Shown: positions 8,649 to 17,946 of the stretch, piece by piece
Layout of the letters: every line of letters begins with the position of its first letter
Numbering within the stretch: the stretch's first letter is position 1
NCBI GenBank assembly: GCA_039193195.1
Contig: JBCCWS010000010.1
Span: forward strand, 1-64,000
Reading direction: 5' to 3'
Source: Pseudomonadota bacterium
GTDB taxonomy: Bacteria > Pseudomonadota > Gammaproteobacteria > Steroidobacterales > JBCBZW01
DNA length: 64,000 nucleotides
Program-made: the position numbers and the translations under genes
Notes under the pieces: model-generated
The model's database searches: none
What the model saw: the letters and a program-made list of their open reading frames with translations, nothing else
What the model was told of the DNA's origin: nothing

Positions 8649-9545
8649 TCACGGCACGCGCGCGCCACGGCGTGCTTCCAGCAGCCGATACCAATCCTCG
8701 CGGGTGTAGGGGATTGCGATGGTGGCGCTGGCGTCCGCGATCCGTTGCGGCGTGGTCGATCCCACGATCGGCGCGATCTGCGCCGGGTGACGAAGCAGGA
8801 AGGCGAGGGCGATCTGCCAGGGCGCAACGTCGTAGCGCGCTGCCTGCTCGGCGAGTTCCGCGTCCACACGCTGCCTGTCCTCGATAGTGAATTTAGGCGT
8901 TAGGTCAGTGCTGATCACACCACCGAGCGGCGACCAGGCTTGAGGGGTCATGCCTCGCTGCAGACACTGCGCGAGCGTGCCATCTGAGAGGGCATCGAGG
9001 TGGCGTAGGTTGATCTCTATCTGGTTTGCAACCAGGCGCGTATCGAGGGCGCTGGCGAGCAAGTCCACCTGGGCCGGCGTGAAGTTGCTCACGCCGAAGC
9101 GGTGTACCTTGCCGGCCTCACGCAGCGTGGTGAAGGTCTCGGCCACCTCGTGGGGATCGCACAGGTAGTCCGGTCGGTGCAGGAGCAGCGCATCGAGGGA
9201 CTCCACCCCAAGGCGCTCGAGACTCCCGTCCACGCTCACCAGCAGATGCTCGCGGGAGAAGTCGTAGCGCTTCGGGCCGCTGGCGTCTGCCATGCGGATG
9301 CCGCACTTGCCGATCAGCGTGAGCTCTTCGCGCAGGCCCGGCGACTCGCTCAGCACTTGCCCGAATAGGCGCTCACACTCGCCGGCACCGTAGATGTCCG
9401 CGTGGTCGAAGGTGCGATAGCCCGCCTCCACGGCCGCGTGCACGGCGCGTTTGCCACGCTCGCGAGCCGCCGCACTGCCGTCCCCCACCAGGCGCATGCA
9501 GCCGTAGATAAGACGCAGCGGGGTGTCGGGCGTGGCGCCGGCCAT
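8649..9545 (-). CDS. aldo/keto reductase
   Basis: A 298-residue NADPH-dependent oxidoreductase of the aldo/keto reductase superfamily, closest in feel to the YdhF-like branch. It has the (beta/alpha)8 landmarks: FDHADIYGAGECERLFG (catalytic Asp and Tyr), LLLHRPD, GVSNFTPAQVDLL, and QAWSPLGG near the cofactor site. The frame stays open another 246 codons upstream, but this runs antisense through the MDR gene; the ATG at 9545 begins the family N-terminus. Divergent from the MDR oxidoreductase, 117 bp apart. Substrate unknown. Confidence 0.9.
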   Translation of the reverse strand: MAGATPDTPLRLIYGCMRLVGDGSAAARERGKRAVHAAVEAGYRTFDHADIYGAGECERLFGQVLSESPGLREELTLIGKCGIRMADASGPKRYDFSREHLLVSVDGSLERLGVESLDALLLHRPDYLCDPHEVAETFTTLREAGKVHRFGVSNFTPAQVDLLASALDTRLVANQIEINLRHLDALSDGTLAQCLQRGMTPQAWSPLGGVISTDLTPKFTIEDRQRVDAELAEQAARYDVAPWQIALAFLLRHPAQIAPIVGSTTPQRIADASATIAIPYTREDWYRLLEARRGARVP

Positions 9546-9662
9546 GGCAGTTCCTCGGTTGGGGCGGGGAAGGCGAACGCTACCAGAAGCTGCGCGCGGG
9601 AGGGGCGCCTCGCCGGTGTTCGGCGTATCCTTCCCGCATTCTCTCGATGGAGCCCGTGTCTG

Positions 9663-10703
9663 ATGTCCCAGCCCACCAGCAGTTACGCCCTCACCCTGAA
9701 GGAAGAGGGTTTCACTACCACAACCCCGAGCGGCCCCTACGTGGCGTCGCTCGAACCTTACCTCGAGGCGAAGGAGGTGGAGGTGCCAGCGCCCGGTGAA
9801 GGACAGGTGCTGATTCGCCTCATCATGTCGCCCGTGAATCCCTCGGACGTGCACTTCATCAAGGGCGAGTACGGGCTGCCGCGCGTGCGCGGGGACGTGG
9901 CGGGCTTCGAGGGCTGCGGTGAGGTGATCGCTGCCGGCGCGGGAGGTGAGGAGTTGGTGGGCCAGCGCGTCGCGTTCACCCGGGCGCAGACCGGCACGGG
10001 CGCCTGGTCGACGTTCCTCCTCGGTGAGGCACGCAGCTGTATCGCCCTGCCCGATGCGATCAAGGACGAGGACGCGGCCGCATTCTTCGTCAATCCACTC
10101 ACGGCGGTGGGCATGATCAACGAGGTGATCAACGCTAAGTCGTCCGCGGTGATCATCACCGCCGGCGCCAGCCAGCTGAGCAAGCTCATGGTCGGCCTCG
10201 CCCGGGATCGGCAACTCACCAGCATCGTGCTCGTGCGCCGGGCGAGTCAGGTGCAGTCCCTCAAGGACCTGGGCGCGACCCACGTGCTCGACCAGACCTC
10301 CGACAGCTTCGCTGCTGATCTCAAGGCACTGATCAGCGAGACCAAGCCTCGTGTGCTCCTCGACGCGGTGGCGGACGCGGTGTCTTCCCAGGTGTTCTTC
10401 GCCATGCCGTCGCGGGCGCGCTGGCTGATCTACGGTCTCCTCGACACCAAGCCTACCGTGCTCGATCAGCTAGGGCAGCTGATCTTCATGGGTAAGTCGA
10501 TCGAGGGCTTCTGGCTCTCCTCGTGGCTGCCGGCGCTCGAGGACAATGCGCGCCGGCAGGTGTTTGGCGAGGTGGTGGATCGTTTCGTGCGCGGCGTGTG
10601 GCGCACGGAGGTGCGCGAGCGGATTCCCCTGCGCGAGGCGCACGCGCGCCTGCCCAAGGCGATGGAAGGGGCAAACGTCGGCAAGGTTATGTTGGTGCCC
10701 TAG
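9663..10703 (+). CDS. MDR-family (zinc-less alcohol dehydrogenase/quinone reductase-like) oxidoreductase
   Basis: A 346-residue medium-chain dehydrogenase/reductase. The GroES-like N-terminal half is recognised by GQVLIRLIMSPVNPSDVHFIKG and VAGFEGCGEVIAAGAG. The nucleotide-binding half includes AAAFFVNPLTAVGMI and a Rossmann segment (VIITAGASQLSKL) with an unusual GASQLS in place of the common GAxGxVG. No structural-zinc cysteine cluster is present. The ATG at 9663 was chosen because the 87 codons upstream in frame run antisense to the aldo/keto reductase gene. Enoyl or quinone reduction is likely; the substrate is unknown. Confidence 0.85.
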   Translation: MSQPTSSYALTLKEEGFTTTTPSGPYVASLEPYLEAKEVEVPAPGEGQVLIRLIMSPVNPSDVHFIKGEYGLPRVRGDVAGFEGCGEVIAAGAGGEELVGQRVAFTRAQTGTGAWSTFLLGEARSCIALPDAIKDEDAAAFFVNPLTAVGMINEVINAKSSAVIITAGASQLSKLMVGLARDRQLTSIVLVRRASQVQSLKDLGATHVLDQTSDSFAADLKALISETKPRVLLDAVADAVSSQVFFAMPSRARWLIYGLLDTKPTVLDQLGQLIFMGKSIEGFWLSSWLPALEDNARRQVFGEVVDRFVRGVWRTEVRERIPLREAHARLPKAMEGANVGKVMLVP

Positions 10704-10767
10704 GGCGAGCGATAGCTCCTCGATCTCGGGGAGGGCTCGCAGCGAGCGCCGGCGCGGTGAGATCGGG

Positions 10768-11979
10768 CTACCGGTCGATCTGCGGCGGTCGCATGCCAAG
10801 CGCAGCCTCGCGGCCGAACGCCACGCGCGTTACCCCAGTCCATTCGGGAAGGTCGAACAACACGTCGCGGAAGCAGCGGTCGATGATGGAGCGCAAGCCA
10901 CGCGCTCCGGTCGCCAGCGCCTCCGCCTGCTCCGCCAGGGCCAGCAGGGCGTCCTCCTCCACCGCGAGCTCCACGCCGTAGGCCTGGAAGTAACGCTGGT
11001 ACTCACACACGGGTGATCCGTTCGGGTTGCGCAAGATAGCGAGCAAGTCCTCGATCAGCAGATGATCGAAGGATACGTAGGCGGCAAAGCGCCCAGCGAA
11101 CTCCGGCAGTAGGCCGAATTCGATAAGGTCCTCGATGAGCACCTGCTGGCGGAGCTTGTTCTCCTGCCGCTTGAGATGCTCCTCAGGCTCCTCGCCCTCG
11201 GTCTTCTCGTACAAGCGCTGCTCGACGATGTCCTCGATGCCGACGAAGGCACCCGAGGCGACGAACATGATGTTGCTCGTGTCGATCTCGGTGAATTCCT
11301 GCGCTAGGTGACGGGGGCCGCCGTTGGCGGGCAAGCGCACTACGGTGCCCTCCATCATCGTCAGCAGGTCCTGCTGCACGCCGGCGCCGGAGACGTCGCG
11401 GAACTGGGTCTCGCTGGGGCCCGAGCCGGTGGTGGCAATCTTGTCGATCTCATCGATGAAGACGATGCCGCTTTCGGCCCGCTCGACGTTGTTGTCGCAA
11501 CGCTCGAGGAGGAAGCGCAGCATCGACTCCACCTCATCGCCCACATAGCCAGTCTGCGTGTAGGCGGTGGCGGACACGGTGACCATAGGGATGTTCAGGC
11601 TCTTGGCGAGCGACTGCATCATGTAGGTCTTACCCGAGCCGGTGGGCCCCAAGAACAACAGATTTTGCTTGCGCAGCAAGCGCGAAGATCCCGCGCCGCG
11701 CTTGCCGTACTGGTGATGGAACACGGACACGGCGAGCTGACGCTTGGCTGCCTCCTGGCCGATCAGCCGGCTCGAGAGATGCTCCAGCAGCGCCCTTGGC
11801 GACTCGATGGCCGGGCCCGACGTGGGCGTATCACCGTTCAAGATGTCCCCGCAGTCGCGGATGCAGGCGTCGCAGATGTAGGCCGACTCACCCGCAATCA
11901 GGGTCGTGACATCGTATCGGGGTTTGCCGCAGAAGGAGCAGGAAGCGATCGGCGTGGGCTGTGGCGGTGGGGAACTCAT
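10768..11979 (-). CDS. ClpX-like AAA+ unfoldase lacking the ClpP-docking loop
   Basis: A 403-residue hexameric protein unfoldase of the ClpX type. Visible: N-terminal zinc finger (Cys14, Cys17, Cys36, Cys39), Walker A GPTGSGKT at 111-118, pore loop GYVG at 144-147, Walker B VFIDEID at 173-179, arginine finger in PEFAGR (297) and sensor 2 GARGLRS (358-364). In ClpX the loop after GAFxGLDxI carries an IGF/LGF tripeptide that binds ClpP; here residues 250-282 are short, charged and contain no such motif. The RKH pore-entry motif is also changed, to PRH (222-224). There is no clpP neighbour. I infer a ClpP-independent remodeller rather than the housekeeping ClpX. Confidence 0.85.
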   Translation of the reverse strand: MSSPPPQPTPIASCSFCGKPRYDVTTLIAGESAYICDACIRDCGDILNGDTPTSGPAIESPRALLEHLSSRLIGQEAAKRQLAVSVFHHQYGKRGAGSSRLLRKQNLLFLGPTGSGKTYMMQSLAKSLNIPMVTVSATAYTQTGYVGDEVESMLRFLLERCDNNVERAESGIVFIDEIDKIATTGSGPSETQFRDVSGAGVQQDLLTMMEGTVVRLPANGGPRHLAQEFTEIDTSNIMFVASGAFVGIEDIVEQRLYEKTEGEEPEEHLKRQENKLRQQVLIEDLIEFGLLPEFAGRFAAYVSFDHLLIEDLLAILRNPNGSPVCEYQRYFQAYGVELAVEEDALLALAEQAEALATGARGLRSIIDRCFRDVLFDLPEWTGVTRVAFGREAALGMRPPQIDR

Positions 11980-12124
11980 GAAAGGCGGCCTCGTTGCGCG
12001 GACTCCAATTCGGCCGTGGGCATCACGAGCCTTATCCCCGCCGTATTCGTCGTCGGCGTCGCTTCAGGTTCGTGACGGTGTCACACGCGAGCGCATATGT
12101 CGCGGAACGCCTTCGCGCTTTTTC

Positions 12125-12156
12125 GGGGCGCTCCGCCAGTGTCAGCGGAGCGCCCC
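12125..12156 (-). terminator. strong hairpin after the FG-GAP gene
   Basis: A perfect 12-bp stem (GGGGCGCTCCGC with GCGGAGCGCCCC) and 8-base loop, 15 bp past the stop of the FG-GAP protein gene. There is no U tract on the minus strand, so termination efficiency is uncertain; it could stabilise the 3' end. Confidence 0.5.
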
Positions 12157-12170
12157 CGAAGGACCCAGAA

Positions 12171-14636
12171 CTACTGGGCAGCGGGCAGGACGCCGCGCAC
12201 GGTCACGGTCACCGTGTCCTGGTTGCGCAGGGTGAGGCCCGTGGCCGCGCAGTCGAAGGTGTTATCGCCGGGAGCCGGCGTGATGAACTGCACCTCGCCC
12301 AGGTTGTTGTTCTCGCAGCGGACGATCACGTCTGTGGCGAGCTGCTCGAAGCTGCCCGAAAGGCCAGGACCGAAGTTGCGACCGCGCCCCTGGATGCTGA
12401 TCGTATCGCCAGCGCCGGCCGTGAGGCCCAAGGCTTCGCAGTCGATGGTCTCGCTGAGGCGCACCTCGGCGAGCACGCCTGTCACCGTTTGCGGATCGGT
12501 CAGGTTCTGGCAGGCTGCCGTGCGCGTGTCCATGCCGTCGAGGGTGAGGGAGATACGCTCGGGCGAGGGGAACAGGGGCGCCGCGCTACCGCGCACGATC
12601 ACGGTGACTGGCGTCTGGTTGGGCAAGGTGAGCCCGCCGGCGGCGCAGTCCCAGGTGCCGTCCGCGGCGATATCCACGGTGACTTCCTCCAGCGTGTCCT
12701 CGCGGCGGCAGATCACATTGCCGCCGTCGCCAAGGCCGATCACGCTGCCGTTCAGCGCCGTGCCGAAGTTGGTGCCTTCACCCTGCAGCAGCACTTGATC
12801 GCCTGGGGCGAAGGTGAGGTCCAAAGCGGCGCAGTCGAAGGACTCATCGAGGGCGAAGTCGGGCAGGCCCACGGAGACGGTCTCGCCGCTCTCCACGTTG
12901 CGGCACGCGCCTAGGGAGAGGTTGAGCCCAATGATCTGCGTGCTCAGCTGCGGTGGCAGGCGGCCGTAGATGACGTACGCCTCGCCGTTGTCGTCGAAGC
13001 CCTCATCCACGCCGCGGGCGCGGTTGGCACCGATCGCCAGGTCGTCGATGCCGTCGCCGTTCACATCGCCGATGCCCGTAGCCTGCACTTCGTCGAAGGC
13101 GTCGGCGGAGCTGGCCTGAAAGACCGTGCCGGCCTCGCCGTTGCCGCCGTTCTCGGCTATCAAAAATGTTAGGTCAACGACGGCGGCGTAGGCGCTATCG
13201 GTGCCGTAGAGCAAGAACACGGACCCCGCTGGGTTGGTGACCCCCTCGCGGCGGGCGGCGATCACCAGGTCGTCGATGCCGTCGGCGTTGAGGTCACCGG
13301 CAGTCCCTACGGTGTAGCCCGTGCCGTCGTTGGTCGTGTCGGTTTCGAACACGCTGCCGGCGCTGCCGTCGCCGGCGCGCAGGGACGCGAGGTCCAATTC
13401 GGCGCCGAAGCTGCCCGCTTGACCGAGGATCAGGTATGCGCTGCCGGCCTCATCAATGCCGTTGGGGCTTGCCAGGGCGGCGCCGATGAGCAGGTCCGGG
13501 ATCGTGTCGCCGTTCACATCGCCAGCGCTGGCGGCGGCGATGAGGCTCAGGTCAGCGTCGACTTCCGGATTGATGGCGAAGCCTGCGCTGCCGTCGCCGC
13601 CGTTTTCGGCGAGCAGGTTGGAGAGCTGAAGCTCGGCGCTTCCGTTGCTATCGCCGTAGACCACAAACGCACGGCCAGCGGGCGCCTGCACGCCTGTCTC
13701 CGGTGTACCGAGCACGATGTCGTCGAGGCCGTCGTCGTTGAGATCGCCGATGCCGGCCACGGCAGCCGTTGGGGCCGTGATGTCCGTGCGCGCCGGACCG
13801 ATGATGACGCGTCCCGCCGAGCCGTCACCGCCGTTCGCCGGGCGCAGGGCGCCGAGGTCGATGCCCGCGCCGAAGCCACCATCCACGCCGTACACGAGGA
13901 AGAACTCACCGGAGCAGAAGCTGACGTTGAAGTTGCAGTCACCGCCGGCGCCTGCGCGCAGGATCAGATCGTCGATGCCGTCTCCGTTGGTGTCGCCCGC
14001 GCCGGCGATAGTGTCGCCGAGGCGCAGGTCGGGCTCGCCAGCGACCAGCAGGACGCTGCCGAGGCTGCCATCGCCGCCGTTGGCCGCGCGCAGCTCCTCA
14101 GGGGAGATGGTCGCCGGGAAACCGGTGCTCTGGCCGTAGAGCACGTAGGTTTCGGCCAGGCTGATGGAGGACCAGAGCATGTCGGCGACGCCGTCGTTGT
14201 TGACGTCACCGGCGCCTGAGATGCGCAGGCGGTCTGTGTCGATGAGCACGAAGCCGGCGGAGCCGTCGCCGCCCTCGGCCGGGTCCAGCGTGTCCAGGCG
14301 CAGGGTGGCCGGGAAGCCGTTGCTGTCGCCGAATACGACATAAGCGCGGTTGACCCCGGAGTCGCTCACGGCGAAGTCCGGCAGGCCGTCGTTGTTGATG
14401 TCGCCGATGTTGGCCACGAAGCTCGCGAGGCGGCTGAAGTCCTCGCGTTCGTCGCTAAATAGCGTGAAGCCGGCGCTGCCGTCCTGGCCAGCGCTCTCGC
14501 GCAGCAGCTCGACCTCGACTTCGGCGGGAAAATTGGCAGCCTGGGCGCTGACGCTGAGGCCTATCAGGGCAGCGAGGGCAGTTCGACGGGGCGGCCACAG
14601 GGCGAAATTCGGTGTCATCTCCACGGAGCTCTCCAT
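12171..14636 (-). CDS. exported FG-GAP/integrin-alpha-like propeller protein with tandem C-terminal modules
   Basis: An 821-residue secreted or surface protein. A signal peptide (about 15-33, ending SAQA) is followed by roughly seven FG-GAP repeats up to residue 565, each with a calcium-loop such as GDINNDGLPDFAV or GDVNGDGIDDLAIG, and each strand block ending YVVFG/YVIYG. These build a beta-propeller like that of integrin alpha chains. Residues about 565-821 hold two copies of a module of about 120 residues, each with a spaced cysteine set (ACRN/ACQN, FDCAAL/IDCEAL, VICRRE/VRCENN, WDCAAGGLTL/FDCAATGLTL). I do not recognise that module. The gene is alone between two hairpins; binding or adhesion is an inference from the fold. 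Confidence 0.85.
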   Translation of the reverse strand: MESSVEMTPNFALWPPRRTALAALIGLSVSAQAANFPAEVEVELLRESAGQDGSAGFTLFSDEREDFSRLASFVANIGDINNDGLPDFAVSDSGVNRAYVVFGDSNGFPATLRLDTLDPAEGGDGSAGFVLIDTDRLRISGAGDVNNDGVADMLWSSISLAETYVLYGQSTGFPATISPEELRAANGGDGSLGSVLLVAGEPDLRLGDTIAGAGDTNGDGIDDLILRAGAGGDCNFNVSFCSGEFFLVYGVDGGFGAGIDLGALRPANGGDGSAGRVIIGPARTDITAPTAAVAGIGDLNDDGLDDIVLGTPETGVQAPAGRAFVVYGDSNGSAELQLSNLLAENGGDGSAGFAINPEVDADLSLIAAASAGDVNGDTIPDLLIGAALASPNGIDEAGSAYLILGQAGSFGAELDLASLRAGDGSAGSVFETDTTNDGTGYTVGTAGDLNADGIDDLVIAARREGVTNPAGSVFLLYGTDSAYAAVVDLTFLIAENGGNGEAGTVFQASSADAFDEVQATGIGDVNGDGIDDLAIGANRARGVDEGFDDNGEAYVIYGRLPPQLSTQIIGLNLSLGACRNVESGETVSVGLPDFALDESFDCAALDLTFAPGDQVLLQGEGTNFGTALNGSVIGLGDGGNVICRREDTLEEVTVDIAADGTWDCAAGGLTLPNQTPVTVIVRGSAAPLFPSPERISLTLDGMDTRTAACQNLTDPQTVTGVLAEVRLSETIDCEALGLTAGAGDTISIQGRGRNFGPGLSGSFEQLATDVIVRCENNNLGEVQFITPAPGDNTFDCAATGLTLRNQDTVTVTVRGVLPAAQ

Positions 14637-14682
14637 AGCGTGGGGCGAAGGGGCGCAGAGGATAACAGCCGCGACGCCTAGC

Positions 14683-14712
14683 GCCCACGCTCGTTGCGTT
14701 CACGGCGTGGGC
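14683..14712 (-). terminator. hairpin upstream of the FG-GAP gene
   Basis: GCCCACGC (14683-14690) pairs with GCGTGGGC (14705-14712) around a 14-base loop, in the 285-base gap between the patatin-like gene and the FG-GAP gene start. It could end the patatin-like transcript, but it lies more than 200 bp past that stop and has no U run. Confidence 0.3.
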
Positions 14713-14921
14713 AGCGCCTGGCTCGAGCTTCTCAAACGCCCAGGTAAGGCACGGATTCGGCGACGATGGCGCGCGCTCGGGGCTGTGGTGGGCACGTGTC
14801 GACGTATCTTACAGGGGGGAATTCACTGGCGATCAGAGACCATCGCGCCAGGCCATGCGCAAGCGTAGGTGACCTTATGTCCGCGAACGGAAGATGACCG
14901 GACAGGTCGTCGGCGCTTGTG

Positions 14922-15989
14922 TCAGGGCAGCAATGGCGCCAGTCGATCACCCATCGTGCCGTTAGCTAACACGTTGTTCAGTTCATCGGCCAATGCGCCA
15001 CAGCGGTCCACTGCGATGCGCCAGTGGCGCTCGCGATCGGCAGCGCCGTGAGCCGTGAAGTCCTTCCGATCAGGGATTTTCCCGTTCGGCAGCGTTGCCA
15101 CGAAGTCGGGCGATGGGCTGATGAGCAGCGTGTTGTGCACGTGAGCTGCCTGGGCGCGACGATGCGAGAGGCGCTTGTCGAACCAGCCTGGCACGATGCG
15201 GTCGATGAAGTGCAGGTAGAGCGCCAGTCGTCCGTCGGACGGACTCTGGGGCAGGTCCAGATGGTAGTCGATGACGCCGCCGTCGCGATACATGCCTGGG
15301 GGGGCGCCAGGAATGTCGCGCACGCCGTTGAGCAGCAGCGGAATGGAGCCTGTGGCCGCGACGGCTTGGCGCAGATTGGTGGTGGACAGGGGCACCTCGC
15401 GAAGCGGGAAACCCTCAGCGTGCGCGAAGGGGCTGCGGGTGCGCGCGTCGTAGAACAGCGCGCGCTCGAAGAAGGCACCGAGGCTGCGACGGCTCAACAG
15501 GTTGCCTAGGGCTGCGACGCCAAGTACTGACCCGAGGGTGATGGTGCCTTCGGATGCCGTTAGGTGGCGGCTGCGCACGCACATCACGTTGGTGCGCAAG
15601 ACCGTGTGGTCGAGAACTTCCCGTTCGCCGTGCGCCCCGAAGAGTTCGTCGAGAATTTCCCGGCTGCGGGCGGTGATCTCGTCGCGGTCGGGGCGCTCGG
15701 AGTAGCGCTGCGCGAGGTATGCGGTCTCGAAGCGGTCGATTGCGGCGAGCGGATCGGCTTGGGCCAGGCAGGCGAAGCGCCAGGCACCGATGGAGGAGCC
15801 GAGGGTGAACACGGGGCCCACCAGATGCGGCAGGACCTCGCGGGCGAGCACGCGATCGAGTTGACTGAGCACGAGCCACTTGGCGCCGCCAGATGCGCCA
15901 AGGAGGGCGCCGATCTGCGCCGGCGAGAAGCCTTCCTCACGGATTTTGCGCAGGGCGCCGGGGCCGGCGCGAAAGCTGAGCGTTTGCAT
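14922..15989 (-). CDS. patatin-like phospholipase/acyl hydrolase
   Basis: A 355-residue cytoplasmic hydrolase with the Ser-Asp dyad of patatin-like proteins. The glycine-rich oxyanion segment is GASGGAKW (31-38), the nucleophile is Ser66 in GSSIGAW, and the catalytic Asp236 lies in YRDGGVIDYH. The start at 15989 directly precedes the fold; 17 upstream codons in frame overlap the divergent gene and were left out. It lacks a signal peptide, so it probably acts on membrane lipids or acyl esters from inside the cell. It is divergent from the methyltransferase-like membrane protein gene, 89 bp apart. Confidence 0.85.
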   Translation of the reverse strand: MQTLSFRAGPGALRKIREEGFSPAQIGALLGASGGAKWLVLSQLDRVLAREVLPHLVGPVFTLGSSIGAWRFACLAQADPLAAIDRFETAYLAQRYSERPDRDEITARSREILDELFGAHGEREVLDHTVLRTNVMCVRSRHLTASEGTITLGSVLGVAALGNLLSRRSLGAFFERALFYDARTRSPFAHAEGFPLREVPLSTTNLRQAVAATGSIPLLLNGVRDIPGAPPGMYRDGGVIDYHLDLPQSPSDGRLALYLHFIDRIVPGWFDKRLSHRRAQAAHVHNTLLISPSPDFVATLPNGKIPDRKDFTAHGAADRERHWRIAVDRCGALADELNNVLANGTMGDRLAPLLP

Positions 15990-16078
15990 GGGGCGGGATT
16001 CTACGCGCAGGCGTCTTGCACGCGCAGATGAGCGTGGCATGGCTTGGTCGTCGAGCGGCGGCCTGTCACCATCGGCCG

Positions 16079-16837
16079 ATGAACAGTACCGTCCACCAGC
16101 ACGACCCCCCCGCTTGGTTCCGAGGGCTGCGAGCGCTCACCGACGCGCTGACCGTGGGGTTTCCCGGACAGCGGCGCTTGAAGATGGCGTGGGTGATCAA
16201 CCTGCAGAAGGGTGGCACCGTGCCCTTCACCCTGGCGTTGATGGCCTGGTTCGAGAACTACAGCATCGCGGCCTGGACCTACGCGGGCATGCACGGCAGC
16301 TACGGCGTGATTTGGTTGCTAAAGGACCGATACCTGCCAGATCCGGCATGGGAGCGTCGCGTGAGCGTCGGCGGTTCCGTGATGATGCTGCTCACCGTAC
16401 TTGGCCCCTACTGGTTGGCACCGTACCTGCTCATCTCGGGCGCCCTCGGCGATGCCGGCGCACACCCTCCGGCAGCAAGGCTCGGCACGGCTGTCTTCGT
16501 GTACGCGATCGGCGTCGTGCTGATGATGGGCGCGGATGCCCAGAAGTACTTCACCTTGCGCCATCGTGCAGGCCTGATCACTGATGGGTTCTTCACCCAC
16601 GTGCGCCATCCGAACTACCTAGGTGAGATGTTGTTGTACGCAAGCTTCGCTCTAGTGGTGGGGCACTGGCTGCCCTGGCTCGTGCTGGCGTGGGTGTGGG
16701 GAGTCTTGTTCGCGACCAACATCGCGTACAAGGAGGCGCACATGGCCCGCCATCCGGGCTGGGCGGCCTACCGCGCGCGCACAGGCTTGCTGTTACCGCG
16801 CTGGCCCAGCGCCAGTGCAACGACCTCTGACGGTTGA
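16079..16837 (+). CDS. isoprenylcysteine methyltransferase / DUF1295-like membrane protein
   Basis: A 252-residue polytopic membrane protein, about six transmembrane segments. The signature HVRHPNYLGEMLLYASF near residue 178 and the C-terminal KEAHMARHPGWAAYRARTG are those of the isoprenylcysteine carboxyl methyltransferase / steroid-5-alpha-reductase-like superfamily, where this region binds S-adenosylmethionine or NADPH. Bacterial members are mostly uncharacterised. The ATG at 16079 was preferred over 16016, whose extra 21 residues overlap the divergent patatin-like gene region. Confidence 0.8.
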   Translation: MNSTVHQHDPPAWFRGLRALTDALTVGFPGQRRLKMAWVINLQKGGTVPFTLALMAWFENYSIAAWTYAGMHGSYGVIWLLKDRYLPDPAWERRVSVGGSVMMLLTVLGPYWLAPYLLISGALGDAGAHPPAARLGTAVFVYAIGVVLMMGADAQKYFTLRHRAGLITDGFFTHVRHPNYLGEMLLYASFALVVGHWLPWLVLAWVWGVLFATNIAYKEAHMARHPGWAAYRARTGLLLPRWPSASATTSDG

Positions 16838-17027
16838 CCAGACAGCTTGACAGAACGCTGATTTACCGGATGATCCGCCCTTGATTCGGGATCTTGCCCC
16901 GCCCGTTTCAGGTCCCGTCGAACTGGTGCGGCTCGCAGCGTCTGCGGGGGACGTAGGCCGCATCTTTTGACCGCAACATCGGGTAGCGTCTCTTGCCGTT
17001 GCATCATCCTGCATCTCAGGAGTGTTC

Positions 17028-17939
17028 ATGCTTGAATCCGTTCGCGTCGCCATCGCCTTGTTGCTGCTAACCGCGTTGTGCCTCGCGGGCGCTGCGCAGG
17101 CCGCCTACCCCGAGCTACGCCAAGCGGTAGACGCCGAGCTGCAGCGGGCGCTCGATGCCCGCATCGATCGCCTCGGACTGCGCCGTGCTGTCCGCGATCA
17201 GCGCCTAGCAGCAACCTTGGTCGACATCACGGACATCGATCACCCGCGGGTCGCACAGGTGAACGGCGATGACATGATGTACGCCGCCAGCTTGCCCAAG
17301 ATCACGATTCTGCTCGCCGCCTTCCAGCGCATCCACGACGGTTCCCTGGCGCTGGATGAGAGCTTGCGCACGCACCTAACGGCGATGATCCGACACTCCT
17401 CTAACGCATCCGCGCGCGAGGCGCTGCAGATCGTTGGTCGCGACTATGTGTTGAAGCTGCTTCAATCGGAGCGCTACCACCTGTACGAGGCCGACGAGGG
17501 CGGGGGCTTATGGCTCGGCAAGAGCTACGGCAGGGAGCCCGCCTTCCAGCGTGACCCGCTGCACAATATCTCCCATGGGGCCACCAGTCATCAGGTTGCG
17601 CGTTTCTACTACCTGCTCGCCACCGATCGCTTGGTCGACCGCGAGGCGTGCGAGGCAATGCGCGAGATCATGGGCGAACCAGGCCTCGGTCATAAGTTCG
17701 TCGGCGCCCTGAACGCTGCCCACCCAGGTTCGACGATCCTGCGCAAATCCGGCACCTGGCGGACCTACCATTCCGATAGCGCCATTATCGAGCGCGACGG
17801 CCGCCGCTACATCGCGGTGGTACTGGCCAACGACCTGCACGGCGCCGAGTGGCTGTCCGAGCTAGTGCTCACGATGGACGATCTGGTGATGACGCCGCCC
17901 ACCACGCTGACGGCGCAAGCTCGCCTAGAGACCGAGTGA
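17028..17939 (+). CDS. exported penicillin-binding-type serine hydrolase (class A beta-lactamase-like)
   Basis: A 303-residue protein with signal peptide (LLLLTALCLAGAAQA) and the three motifs of the serine beta-lactamase/transpeptidase fold: SLPK (nucleophile Ser88, Lys91), SSN (124-126) and KSG in ILRKSGTWR. The Glu166-type element of true class A beta-lactamases was not identified, so a hydrolase or peptidase on envelope substrates is as likely as antibiotic resistance. AGGAG stands just upstream of the start; GTG 17022 is a possible alternative. It converges on a second hydrolase of the same fold, 7 bp away. Confidence 0.8.
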   Translation: MLESVRVAIALLLLTALCLAGAAQAAYPELRQAVDAELQRALDARIDRLGLRRAVRDQRLAATLVDITDIDHPRVAQVNGDDMMYAASLPKITILLAAFQRIHDGSLALDESLRTHLTAMIRHSSNASAREALQIVGRDYVLKLLQSERYHLYEADEGGGLWLGKSYGREPAFQRDPLHNISHGATSHQVARFYYLLATDRLVDREACEAMREIMGEPGLGHKFVGALNAAHPGSTILRKSGTWRTYHSDSAIIERDGRRYIAVVLANDLHGAEWLSELVLTMDDLVMTPPTTLTAQARLETE

Positions 17940-17946
17940 TCGCAGG

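Noticed and set aside
9402-9662. In-frame N-terminal extension of the MDR oxidoreductase
   Set aside because: Antisense to the aldo/keto reductase coding region; the family start is at 9663.
9546-10283. 246-codon upstream extension of the aldo/keto reductase frame
   Set aside because: It runs antisense through the MDR oxidoreductase gene and has no family resemblance; the reductase N-terminus begins at 9545.
13419-14219. 266-codon plus-strand frame opposite the FG-GAP gene
   Set aside because: Mirror of a GC-rich repeated coding region; no recognisable domain, and the minus-strand protein has clear calcium-loop repeats.
12537-14640. Tandem DNA repeats considered as a CRISPR-like or satellite array
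   Set aside because: The periodicity comes from FG-GAP codons (GGCGACGTCAACGG-type) within a protein gene and is irregular in spacing.
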